Source: Pseudomonas japonica (GTDB lineage: Bacteria; Pseudomonadota; Gammaproteobacteria; Pseudomonadales; Pseudomonadaceae). From it: a DNA stretch of 64,000 nt. Both the position numbers and the translations under genes were made by a program. Location of the stretch: NCBI RefSeq assembly GCF_900188455.1, contig NZ_FZOL01000014.1:114117-178116 (forward strand), written 5' to 3'. Shown piece by piece: positions 1 to 6,662 of this stretch (position 1 is its first letter; every line of letters begins with the position of its first letter). The notes beneath the pieces were generated by a model, which was given only the letters and a program-made list of their open reading frames with translations, had not been told where the DNA came from and made no database searches.

Positions 1-821
1 CCGGCTACATCAAGCGCCTGGAATGGCTCGCGCCCTACGGCGCCAGCGCCCTGTTCGCCGCCGGCGGCACCGGTGAGTTCTTCTCCCTGGCCGCCAGCGA
101 ATACAGCCAGGTGATCAAGACCGCGGTGGACACCTGCGCCGGTTCCGTGCCGATCCTCGCCGGTGTCGGCGGCGCCACTCGCCAGGCCATCGAATACGCG
201 CAAGAGGCCGAGCGCCTGGGTGCCAAGGGCCTGCTGCTGCTGCCGCACTACCTGACCGAAGCCAGCCAGGACGGCGTCGCCGCCCATGTCGAGGCGGTGT
301 GCAAGTCGGTGAACATCGGTGTGGTCGTCTACAACCGCAACGTCTGCCGTCTCAATGCCAGCCAGCTGGAACAACTGGCCGAGCGCTGCCCGAACCTGAT
401 CGGCTACAAGGACGGCCTGGGCGATATCGAGTTGATGGTGTCCATCCGTCGCCGCCTGGGCGATCGCTTCAGCTACCTGGGTGGCCTGCCGACCGCCGAG
501 GTATATGCTGCGGCCTACAAGGCACTGGGCGTGCCGGTCTACTCCTCGGCGGTGTTCAACTTCGTGCCGAAGACCGCGATGGACTTCTACAACGCCATCG
601 CCCGCGACGACCACGCCACCGTCGGCAAGCTGATCGATGACTTCTTCCTGCCGTACCTGGATCTGCGCAACCGCAAGGCCGGCTACGCCGTGAGCATCGT
701 CAAGGCGGGCGCGAAGATCGCCGGCTACGACGCGGGTCCGGTTCGCACCCCGCTGACCGACCTGACCGCCGCCGAGTACGAGATGCTCGCCGCCCTGATG
801 GACAAGATGGGTCCGCAATAA
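1..821 (+). CDS. kdgD: 5-dehydro-4-deoxyglucarate dehydratase, 5' end cut by window
   Basis: Converts 5-dehydro-4-deoxy-D-glucarate to 2,5-dioxopentanoate with loss of water and CO2, in the cytoplasm. The reading frame is open from base 3 and gives 272 residues; the family is about 300 long, so roughly 30 N-terminal residues lie outside the window. It is a DapA-type TIM barrel: GGTGEFFSL near the start matches the substrate-binding loop, YNRNVCRL follows, and IGYKDGLGD carries the Schiff-base lysine (codon 408-410). Downstream genes for uptake (927), galactarate dehydration (2373) and dioxovalerate oxidation (4032) run in the same direction and complete the pathway, which separates it from plain DapA. 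Confidence 0.93.
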   Translation, partial: GYIKRLEWLAPYGASALFAAGGTGEFFSLAASEYSQVIKTAVDTCAGSVPILAGVGGATRQAIEYAQEAERLGAKGLLLLPHYLTEASQDGVAAHVEAVCKSVNIGVVVYNRNVCRLNASQLEQLAERCPNLIGYKDGLGDIELMVSIRRRLGDRFSYLGGLPTAEVYAAAYKALGVPVYSSAVFNFVPKTAMDFYNAIARDDHATVGKLIDDFFLPYLDLRNRKAGYAVSIVKAGAKIAGYDAGPVRTPLTDLTAAEYEMLAALMDKMGPQ

Positions 822-855
822 GCGCCAGACCCCGCGGCCTGCCAGATGCCGCACC

Positions 856-878
856 CCGGAGCGGGAACCCCGCTCCGG
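856..878 (+). other. intercistronic hairpin, kdgD-transporter gap
   Basis: A perfect 10-bp GC-rich stem with a 3-base loop lies 35 bases after the kdgD stop. No T-run follows, so it is more likely an mRNA-stabilising or processing hairpin than a terminator. A similar hairpin sits in the next gap. Confidence 0.5.
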
Positions 879-926
879 CTATCACTCATGACCCCGCACA
901 AAAATAATTAGTGGGAGTACTTTCAG

Positions 927-2294
927 ATGCACGCGACTAAAAAGACGCATGTCCGCTATCTGATCCTGTTCATGCTGTTCCTTGTGACCACGATCAACTA
1001 CGCCGATCGCGCCACGATCTCCATCGCCGGCTCCAGCCTGCAGAAAGACCTCGGCATCGATGCCGTCACCCTCGGCTATATCTTCTCCGCCTTCGGCTGG
1101 GCCTATGTGCTCGGGCAGATTCCCGGCGGCTGGTTGCTGGACCGCTTCGGCTCGAAGAAGGTCTACGCCTTCAGCATCTTCACCTGGTCGCTGTTCACCG
1201 TGCTGCAGGGCTTCGTCGGCTACATGCCGGTGGCCAACGCGATCATCGCCCTGTTCATGCTGCGCTTCCTCGTCGGCTTCGCCGAAGCGCCGTCGTTCCC
1301 CGGCAATGCGCGCATCGTCGCGGCCTGGTTCCCCACCGCCGAACGCGGCACCGCCTCGGCGATCTTCAACTCCGCGCAATATTTCGCCACCGTGCTGTTC
1401 GCGCCGCTGATGGGCTGGATCGTCCATGCCTGGGGTTGGGAGCATGTGTTCATCGTCATGGGCGTGCTCGGTATCGGCTTCTCCCTGGTCTGGCTGAAAC
1501 TGGTCTACAACCCCAAGGAACACCCGATGATCGGCGCCGAGGAACTGGCCCACATCGAGCAGAACGGCGGTCTGGTGGATATGGACAAGCCGCGCGCCGG
1601 CGGCAACGGCGGACCGAAGTGGGGCTACATCAAGCAGCTGCTGTCCAGCCGCATGATGCTCGGCGTCTACCTCGGCCAGTACTGCATCAACGCCATTACC
1701 TACTTCTTCCTCACCTGGTTCCCGGTGTACCTGGTGCAGGAGCGCGGCATGTCGATCCTCAAGGCCGGCTTCATCGCCTCGCTGCCGGCGATCTGCGGCT
1801 TCATCGGCGGTGTGCTCGGCGGCATCATTTCCGATCACCTGCTGCGTCGCGGCAACTCGCTGACCTTCGCGCGCAAGGCACCGATCGTCATCGGCCTGCT
1901 GCTGTCCACCTCGATGGTGATCTGCAACTACGTCGACGCCGAATGGATGGTGGTCGGCATCATGGCCCTGGCGTTCTTCGGCAAAGGCCTCGGCGCGCTG
2001 GGCTGGGCGGTGGTCTCGGACACCTCGCCGAAGCAGATCGCCGGCCTGTCGGGCGGCATGTTCAACACCTTCGGCAACATCGCTTCGATCACCACGCCGA
2101 TCATCATCGGCTACATCATCAGCGCCACCGGCTCGTTCAAGTGGGCCCTGGTGTATGTCGGCGCCAACGCCCTGGTGGCGGTGTTCAGCTACCTGGTGAT
2201 CGTCGGTCCGATCAAGCGCATCGAGCTGCGTGATGCACCGCGGGACGACGCCACCCCCGCGCAGTCCGCCAAGCTGGCCGACTCGCGCAACTGA
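927..2294 (+). CDS. gudP: MFS transporter, glucarate/galactarate type (anion:cation symporter family)
   Basis: Predicted inner-membrane symporter that brings D-glucarate and/or D-galactarate into the cell. The 455 residues show about 12 hydrophobic segments. The MFS loop signature after TM2 is visible as GGWLLDRFGSKKVY, and NYADRATISIAG near the N-terminus is typical of the hexuronate/glucarate (ACS) branch. The start ATG is preceded by GGGAG. It lies 105 bases after kdgD and 78 bases before garD, in a catabolic operon, which supports the sugar-diacid substrate. The exact substrate preference cannot be read from sequence, and galactonate or glucuronate transporters of the same family are close relatives. 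Confidence 0.85.
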   Translation: MHATKKTHVRYLILFMLFLVTTINYADRATISIAGSSLQKDLGIDAVTLGYIFSAFGWAYVLGQIPGGWLLDRFGSKKVYAFSIFTWSLFTVLQGFVGYMPVANAIIALFMLRFLVGFAEAPSFPGNARIVAAWFPTAERGTASAIFNSAQYFATVLFAPLMGWIVHAWGWEHVFIVMGVLGIGFSLVWLKLVYNPKEHPMIGAEELAHIEQNGGLVDMDKPRAGGNGGPKWGYIKQLLSSRMMLGVYLGQYCINAITYFFLTWFPVYLVQERGMSILKAGFIASLPAICGFIGGVLGGIISDHLLRRGNSLTFARKAPIVIGLLLSTSMVICNYVDAEWMVVGIMALAFFGKGLGALGWAVVSDTSPKQIAGLSGGMFNTFGNIASITTPIIIGYIISATGSFKWALVYVGANALVAVFSYLVIVGPIKRIELRDAPRDDATPAQSAKLADSRN

Positions 2295-2306
2295 AACAAG
2301 CACGCG

Positions 2307-2328
2307 GCGCCCGGCCATGGCCGGGCGC
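2307..2328 (+). other. intercistronic palindrome, transporter-garD gap
   Basis: A perfect 22-base palindrome (10-base arms around AT) starts 12 bases after the transporter stop. It has no U-tract, so full termination is unlikely. It may set relative expression or mRNA decay of the neighbouring cistrons. Confidence 0.5.
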
Positions 2329-2372
2329 TGGCGGATGAACAAAGCCTGGGAACCCACAAGAAGGTCACCACC

Positions 2373-3926
2373 ATGCAGTTGATCGAAACTTCCGACTCGC
2401 CCCGCTATGTCCGCCTGCATGACGACGACAATGTCGTGGTGGTGGTCAATGACGGCGGCCTGGGCGAGGGTGCCCGCTTCGCCGATGGCCTGACCCTGGT
2501 CGAAGGCGTGCCGCAGAGTCACAAGGTCGCCGTGACCGACATCCGCGAGGGTGAGCCGGTGCGCCGTTATGGCCAGATCATCGGCTATGCCCTGGAAGAC
2601 CTGCGCCGTGGCAGCTGGGTCAAGGAGAGCCAACTGGCCATGCCGGCGGCGCCGGAGCTGGACAGCCTGCCGCGCTGCGATGCGGTGCCCGCCGCGCTGC
2701 CGCCGCTGGAGGGCTTCACCTTCGAGGGCTACCGCAACGCCGACGGTACCGTCGGTACGCGCAATATCCTCGGCATCACCACCACCGTGCAGTGCGTCAC
2801 CGGTGTGCTCGATCACGCGGTCAAGCGCATCCGCGAAGAGCTGCTGCCGAAGTACCCCAACGTCGACGACGTGGTCGCCCTGACCCACAGCTACGGCTGT
2901 GGCGTGGCGATCAATGCGCGCGACGCCTATATCCCGATTCGCACCGTGCGCAACCTGGCGCGCAACCCCAACCTGGGCGGCGAGGCGCTGGTGATCAGCC
3001 TGGGCTGCGAGAAACTGCAGGCCGGCCAGGTGATGCACGACAACGATCCGTCCGTCGACCTCAGCGAACCCTGGCTGTATCGCCTGCAGGACGCCAGCCT
3101 CGGCTTCGTCGAGATGATCGAGCAGATCATGGCCCTGGCCGAAGCGCGTCTGATCAAGCTTGATCAGCGTCGCCGCGAGACCGTGCCGGCCAGCGAGCTG
3201 ATTCTCGGCATGCAGTGCGGCGGCAGCGATGCCTTTTCCGGCATCACCGCCAACCCGGCGCTGGGCTATGCCGCCGACCTGCTGGTGCGGGCCGGTGCCA
3301 CCGTGCTGTTCTCCGAGGTGACCGAAGTCCGCGATGCCATCTACATGCTCACCTCCCGCGCCGAAACGCCGGAAGTCGCCGAGGCCCTGGTGCGCGAGAT
3401 GGACTGGTACGACCGCTACCTGGAGCGTGGCGAAGCCGACCGCAGCGCCAACACCACGCCTGGCAACAAGAAGGGTGGCTTGTCGAACATCGTCGAGAAA
3501 TCCCTCGGCTCCATCGTCAAGTCCGGCAGCGGCGCCATTCAGGGTGTGGTCGGTCCGGGCGAGCGGGTCGCGCGCAAGGGCCTGATCTTCTGCGCCACGC
3601 CGGCCAGCGACTTCGTCTGCGGCACCTTGCAACTGGCGGCCGGGATGAACCTGCACGTCTTCACCACCGGTCGCGGCACGCCCTACGGGCTGGCCATGGC
3701 GCCGGTGGTCAAGGTCTGCACCCGCAGCGAGCTGGCCCAGCGCTGGCCCGACCTGATCGATATCGACGCCGGCCGCATCGCTACCGGCCGCGCCACCATC
3801 GAGGAGCTGGGCTGGGAGCTGTTCCACTACTACCTGGACGTCGCCAGCGGCCGCAAACAGACCTGGGCCGAGCAGCACAAGCTGCACAACGACATCACCC
3901 TGTTCAACCCGGCGCCCATCACCTGA
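2373..3926 (+). CDS. garD: galactarate dehydratase
   Basis: Dehydrates D-galactarate to 5-dehydro-4-deoxy-D-glucarate, the substrate of kdgD. The 517 residues match the GarD/UxaA layout: an N-terminal SAF-like domain to about residue 95, then the catalytic part with HSYGCGVAI, SLGCEKLQ and MQCGGSDAFSGITANPALGY, which supply conserved Cys and His residues for metal binding. The start ATG follows AGAAGGTCACC. UxaA (altronate dehydratase) is the nearest alternative, but the GGSDAFSG motif and the kdgD/KGSADH context favour galactarate. No gudD (glucarate dehydratase) is seen here; if present, it lies outside the window. Confidence 0.92.
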   Translation: MQLIETSDSPRYVRLHDDDNVVVVVNDGGLGEGARFADGLTLVEGVPQSHKVAVTDIREGEPVRRYGQIIGYALEDLRRGSWVKESQLAMPAAPELDSLPRCDAVPAALPPLEGFTFEGYRNADGTVGTRNILGITTTVQCVTGVLDHAVKRIREELLPKYPNVDDVVALTHSYGCGVAINARDAYIPIRTVRNLARNPNLGGEALVISLGCEKLQAGQVMHDNDPSVDLSEPWLYRLQDASLGFVEMIEQIMALAEARLIKLDQRRRETVPASELILGMQCGGSDAFSGITANPALGYAADLLVRAGATVLFSEVTEVRDAIYMLTSRAETPEVAEALVREMDWYDRYLERGEADRSANTTPGNKKGGLSNIVEKSLGSIVKSGSGAIQGVVGPGERVARKGLIFCATPASDFVCGTLQLAAGMNLHVFTTGRGTPYGLAMAPVVKVCTRSELAQRWPDLIDIDAGRIATGRATIEELGWELFHYYLDVASGRKQTWAEQHKLHNDITLFNPAPIT

Positions 3927-3949
3927 TCCAACGAACATCACGGTCCCCT

Positions 3950-3990
3950 GTAGGAGCGAGCGTGCTCGCGAAGGCCTGCGTAGCAGGCCC
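3950..3990. repeat. REP element
   Basis: GTAGGAGCGAGCGTGCTCGC followed by a small stem (GGCCTGC/GCAGGCC). This is the common Pseudomonas REP family, single copy here, in the garD-dehydrogenase gap. Its presence argues against the upstream in-frame ATG at 3993, which almost abuts it, as the start of the next gene. Confidence 0.75.
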
Positions 3991-4031
3991 CGATGGCTAC
4001 TCAAATCCCACTTCTCCCCGGAGCCCCTCCA

Positions 4032-5615
4032 ATGCCTGAGATCCTCGGCCACAACTTCATCGCCGGCCAGCGCAGCGCCGCTGGTTCGCAACGCCTGCAC
4101 AGCCTCGACGCCAGCACCGGCGAAGCGCTGCCCTACAGCTTCGCCCAGGCCACCGAAAGCGAAGTCGACCAGGCCGCTCGCGCCGCCGCCGCCGCTTTCG
4201 GCGAGTACCGCCAGCTGGCTCCGGCCCGTCGCGCCGAATTCCTCAACACCATCGCCGCCGAACTGGATGAGCTGGACGACAGCTTCATCGCCACCGTCTG
4301 CCGCGAAACCGCGCTGCCCGCGGCGCGCATCCAGGGCGAGCGCGCGCGTACCAGCGGGCAGCTTCGCCTGTTCGCCCAGGTCCTGCGCCGCGGTGATTTC
4401 CTCGGTGCGCGCATCGACCTCGCGCTGCCTGACCGTCAGCCGCTGCCACGGGTGGATATTCGCCAGATGCGCATCGGCGTCGGCCCGGTCGCGGTGTTCG
4501 GCGCGAGCAACTTCCCGCTGGCATTCTCCACCGCCGGTGGCGATACCGCCGCGGCCCTGGCGGCTGGTTGCCCGGTCGTGTTCAAGGCCCACAGCGGCCA
4601 CATGGCCACCGCCGATCTGGTGGCTGGTGCGATCCAGCGCGCCGCCGAGCGTACCGGCATGCCCAAGGGCGTCTTCAACATGGTCTTCGGTGGTGGCGTG
4701 GGCGAGTGGCTGGTCAAGCACCCGGCGATCCAGGCGGTAGGCTTCACCGGTTCGTTGAAGGGCGGCGATGCCCTGTGTCGCATGGCGGCCGAGCGTCCGC
4801 AGCCGATTCCGGTGTTCGCCGAGATGTCCAGCATCAACCCGGTGATCGTGCTGCCGGGCGCGCTGGCCAAGCGTGGTGAGGCGATCGCGCGCGAGCTGGC
4901 CGGTTCGGTGACCATGGGCTGCGGCCAGTTCTGCACCAACCCGGGCCTGGTGATCGGCCTGCAGTCGTCGGCGTTCAGTGAATTGCTCGGCAACCTCGGC
5001 CAGCACCTCGACCAGCAGGCGGGGCAGACCATGCTCAACGCTGGCGGTCTGCGCAGTTATGTGGCGGGGCTGGAGCATCTCCAGGCTCATGCCGGCATTC
5101 AGCACCTGGCGGGCCAGGCGCAGGAAGGTGCTCAGGCGCGGGCACAGCTGTTCAAGGCCGATGCGCGGCTGCTGGTGGAGTCCGATGCGCTGCTGCAGGA
5201 AGAGGTCTTCGGGCCGACCACGGTGGCGGTCGAAGTGCGTGACGACGAGGAACTGCGCGCTGCGCTGCTGGGCCTGCGTGGACAACTGACCGCCACCCTG
5301 ATCGGCGAGCCGGAAGACCTGGAATCCTTCGCCTGGCTGGTGCCGTTGCTGGAAGAGAAGGTGGGACGGATTCTGATCAATGGCTATCCGACCGGGGTCG
5401 AGGTGTGTGATGCCATGGTTCATGGCGGCCCCTATCCGGCGACCTCCGATGCTCGCGGGACGTCGGTCGGCACCCTGGCCATCGATCGCTTCCTGCGCCC
5501 GGTGTGCTACCAGAACTACCCGCAGTCGCTGCTGCCCGAGGCACTGCGTGACGACAACCCGCTGAACCTGCGGCGCCTGGTGAACGGGCAGTGGAGCAAA
5601 GGTGTGATCGGCTGA
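4032..5615 (+). CDS. 2,5-dioxovalerate (alpha-ketoglutarate semialdehyde) dehydrogenase
   Basis: Oxidises 2,5-dioxopentanoate to 2-oxoglutarate with NAD(P)+, the last step of the pathway, feeding the TCA cycle. The 527 residues have the aldehyde dehydrogenase fold: GASNFPLAFSTAGGDTA in the cofactor domain, the glutamate in FAEMSSINP, and the catalytic cysteine in GCGQFCTNPG. The start at 4032 is preferred over an in-frame ATG at 3993 because it has CCGGAG eight bases upstream and the earlier one almost abuts a REP element. It is the last gene of the operon and is followed by a strong terminator. Confidence 0.92.
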   Translation: MPEILGHNFIAGQRSAAGSQRLHSLDASTGEALPYSFAQATESEVDQAARAAAAAFGEYRQLAPARRAEFLNTIAAELDELDDSFIATVCRETALPAARIQGERARTSGQLRLFAQVLRRGDFLGARIDLALPDRQPLPRVDIRQMRIGVGPVAVFGASNFPLAFSTAGGDTAAALAAGCPVVFKAHSGHMATADLVAGAIQRAAERTGMPKGVFNMVFGGGVGEWLVKHPAIQAVGFTGSLKGGDALCRMAAERPQPIPVFAEMSSINPVIVLPGALAKRGEAIARELAGSVTMGCGQFCTNPGLVIGLQSSAFSELLGNLGQHLDQQAGQTMLNAGGLRSYVAGLEHLQAHAGIQHLAGQAQEGAQARAQLFKADARLLVESDALLQEEVFGPTTVAVEVRDDEELRAALLGLRGQLTATLIGEPEDLESFAWLVPLLEEKVGRILINGYPTGVEVCDAMVHGGPYPATSDARGTSVGTLAIDRFLRPVCYQNYPQSLLPEALRDDNPLNLRRLVNGQWSKGVIG

Positions 5616-5629
5616 TCAGCCAAACAGAA

Positions 5630-5653
5630 AGCCCCGCATCGCGGGGCTTTTTT
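5630..5653 (+). terminator. intrinsic terminator, bidirectional
   Basis: AGCCCCGC/GCGGGGCT stem with an ATC loop, followed by a T6 run on the + strand. Between the convergent dehydrogenase and FadR-type genes; the minus strand reads the same stem with a shorter T-run, so it can serve both. Confidence 0.9.
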
Positions 5654-5660
5654 CTGGGGC

Positions 5661-6419
5661 TCAGGGGCGCAGGGTTTCCTGCTTTTCCGCATCTTCATGG
5701 GCCTGGCGCAGGCGCTCCCGGCTGTTGCTCAGGTGCATGCGCATCGCCATCTTCGCCCCTTCGCTGTCGCGTCGGGCGATGGCTTCGTAGATCGCTTCAT
5801 GTTCGTGGTGCAGACGCCCCAGGTAATGGGGCTGGTCGTCGTGGGCCAGGCGTGCCGAATTCAGCCGGGTCCGCGGAATGATGCTGGTGCCCAGGTGATT
5901 GATGATATCGGCGAAATAGTGATTGCCGCTGGCCTGGGCGATCTGCAGGTGGAACTGGAAATCCGCCGACACCGCATCCGAGGCATGGGCCGCGCTCTCG
6001 TTCAGCTCGTCCAGTGCCGCGCGCATCCCCGCCAGCGCCTCGTCGCTGCGCCGTTGGGCCGCGAGTCCGGCGGACTCCACTTCCAGGGCAATGCGCAACT
6101 CCAGGACCGCCAGCACCTCGCGCAGGGTGACGATGGTCGCCGGATCGATGCGGAAACCGCCGCTGTTCGGCAGATCGAGAACGAAGGTGCCGATACCGTG
6201 ACGGGTCTCCACCTGCCCGGCCGCTTGCAGGCGCGAAATTGCCTCGCGCACCACCGTGCGGCTCACGCCTTCCTCGGCCATGATCTGCGATTCGGTGGGA
6301 AGCTTGTCGCCGCGCTTGAGCTGGCCGCTGCGGATTCGTTCGGTCAGCACCGCGACCAGTTCCTGAGCCAGGCTACGCGGCTTGCGCCGGGGCTGGACCT
6401 GTACCTGCTGCTCTGTCAT
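5661..6419 (-). CDS. FadR-subfamily GntR transcriptional regulator
   Basis: Likely the ligand-responsive repressor of the adjacent sugar-diacid operon. The N-terminal winged helix carries KLPTESQIMAEEGVSRTVV and TRHGIGTFV. The C-terminal all-helical FCD domain (about residues 95-235) has the usual metal/ligand-pocket Asp and His pattern. An upstream in-frame GTG at 6434 would add five residues, but it overlaps a repeated operator-like sequence and has no Shine-Dalgarno, so the ATG at 6419 (AGG five bases before it) is preferred. It is convergent with the operon it probably controls. The effector is not known from sequence. Confidence 0.85.
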   Translation of the reverse strand: MTEQQVQVQPRRKPRSLAQELVAVLTERIRSGQLKRGDKLPTESQIMAEEGVSRTVVREAISRLQAAGQVETRHGIGTFVLDLPNSGGFRIDPATIVTLREVLAVLELRIALEVESAGLAAQRRSDEALAGMRAALDELNESAAHASDAVSADFQFHLQIAQASGNHYFADIINHLGTSIIPRTRLNSARLAHDDQPHYLGRLHHEHEAIYEAIARRDSEGAKMAMRMHLSNSRERLRQAHEDAEKQETLRP

Positions 6420-6423
6420 GCCC

Positions 6424-6484
6424 TGTACATTCACATGGAGAAAACAGCGCTCATCATAGCTGATGCAGTTGTACGATCACATGG
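6424..6484 (-). promoter_or_regulatory. candidate promoter and operator pair of the FadR-type regulator
   Basis: Two direct copies of TGTAC..TCACATGG start at 6424 and 6470 (spacing 46). A minus-strand -10 TATGAT (6453-6458) lies between them, with the second copy covering its -35 region and the first lying in the leader. This is the arrangement expected of an autoregulated gene. The binding protein is inferred, not shown. Confidence 0.4.
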
Positions 6485-6502
6485 CTGGCGTAGGGTTTTG
6501 TG

Positions 6503-6533
6503 GAAAAGAAAAAGCCGCGCATTCGCGCGGCTT
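6503..6533 (-). terminator. intrinsic terminator of tRNA-Ile2
   Basis: GCCGCGC/GCGCGGC stem (6514-6520 with 6525-6531). On the minus strand it is followed by a TTTTTCTTTTC run, just downstream of the tRNA 3' end. Confidence 0.85.
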
Positions 6534-6544
6534 TCTTGAGTATC

Positions 6545-6621
6545 TGGTGGGCCCACACGGACTCGAACCGTGGACCAAAGGATTATGAGTCCTCTGCTCT
6601 AACCGACTGAGCTATAGGCCC
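6545..6621 (-). tRNA. tRNA-Ile2 (anticodon CAT, lysidine-modified)
   Basis: 77 nt including an encoded CCA. The acceptor stem GGGCCTA pairs with TGGGCCC, the anticodon loop is CTCATAA, the variable region TTTGGTC resembles E. coli tRNA-Ile2, and the T-arm is CACGG-TTCGAGT-CCGTG. A CAT anticodon would otherwise mean Met. The acceptor and variable loop do not fit initiator or elongator tRNA-Met, so it is called Ile2, whose C34 is converted to lysidine by TilS to read AUA. Confidence 0.9.
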
Positions 6622-6633
6622 CAGTGGTCGCGG

Positions 6634-6662
6634 ATTATATCGAGGGATTCCAGGCAGTGCCA
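6634..6662 (-). promoter_or_regulatory. tRNA-Ile2 promoter
   Basis: A perfect -10 TATAAT (minus strand, 6634-6639) is followed by a GC-rich discriminator, with a weak -35 TGGCAC 17 bases upstream. The -10 overlaps the rmcA stop codon (6635-6637). Confidence 0.6.

Noticed and set aside
882..5423. 1513-codon open frame on the minus strand opposite the sugar-acid operon
   Set aside because: The + strand genes have clear families. The minus frame is rich in Gly, His, Gln and Arg with no domain, as expected from codon bias in high-GC DNA.
6545..6621. tRNA-Met reading of the CAT anticodon
   Set aside because: Acceptor stem and variable loop fit tRNA-Ile2 rather than elongator or initiator Met.
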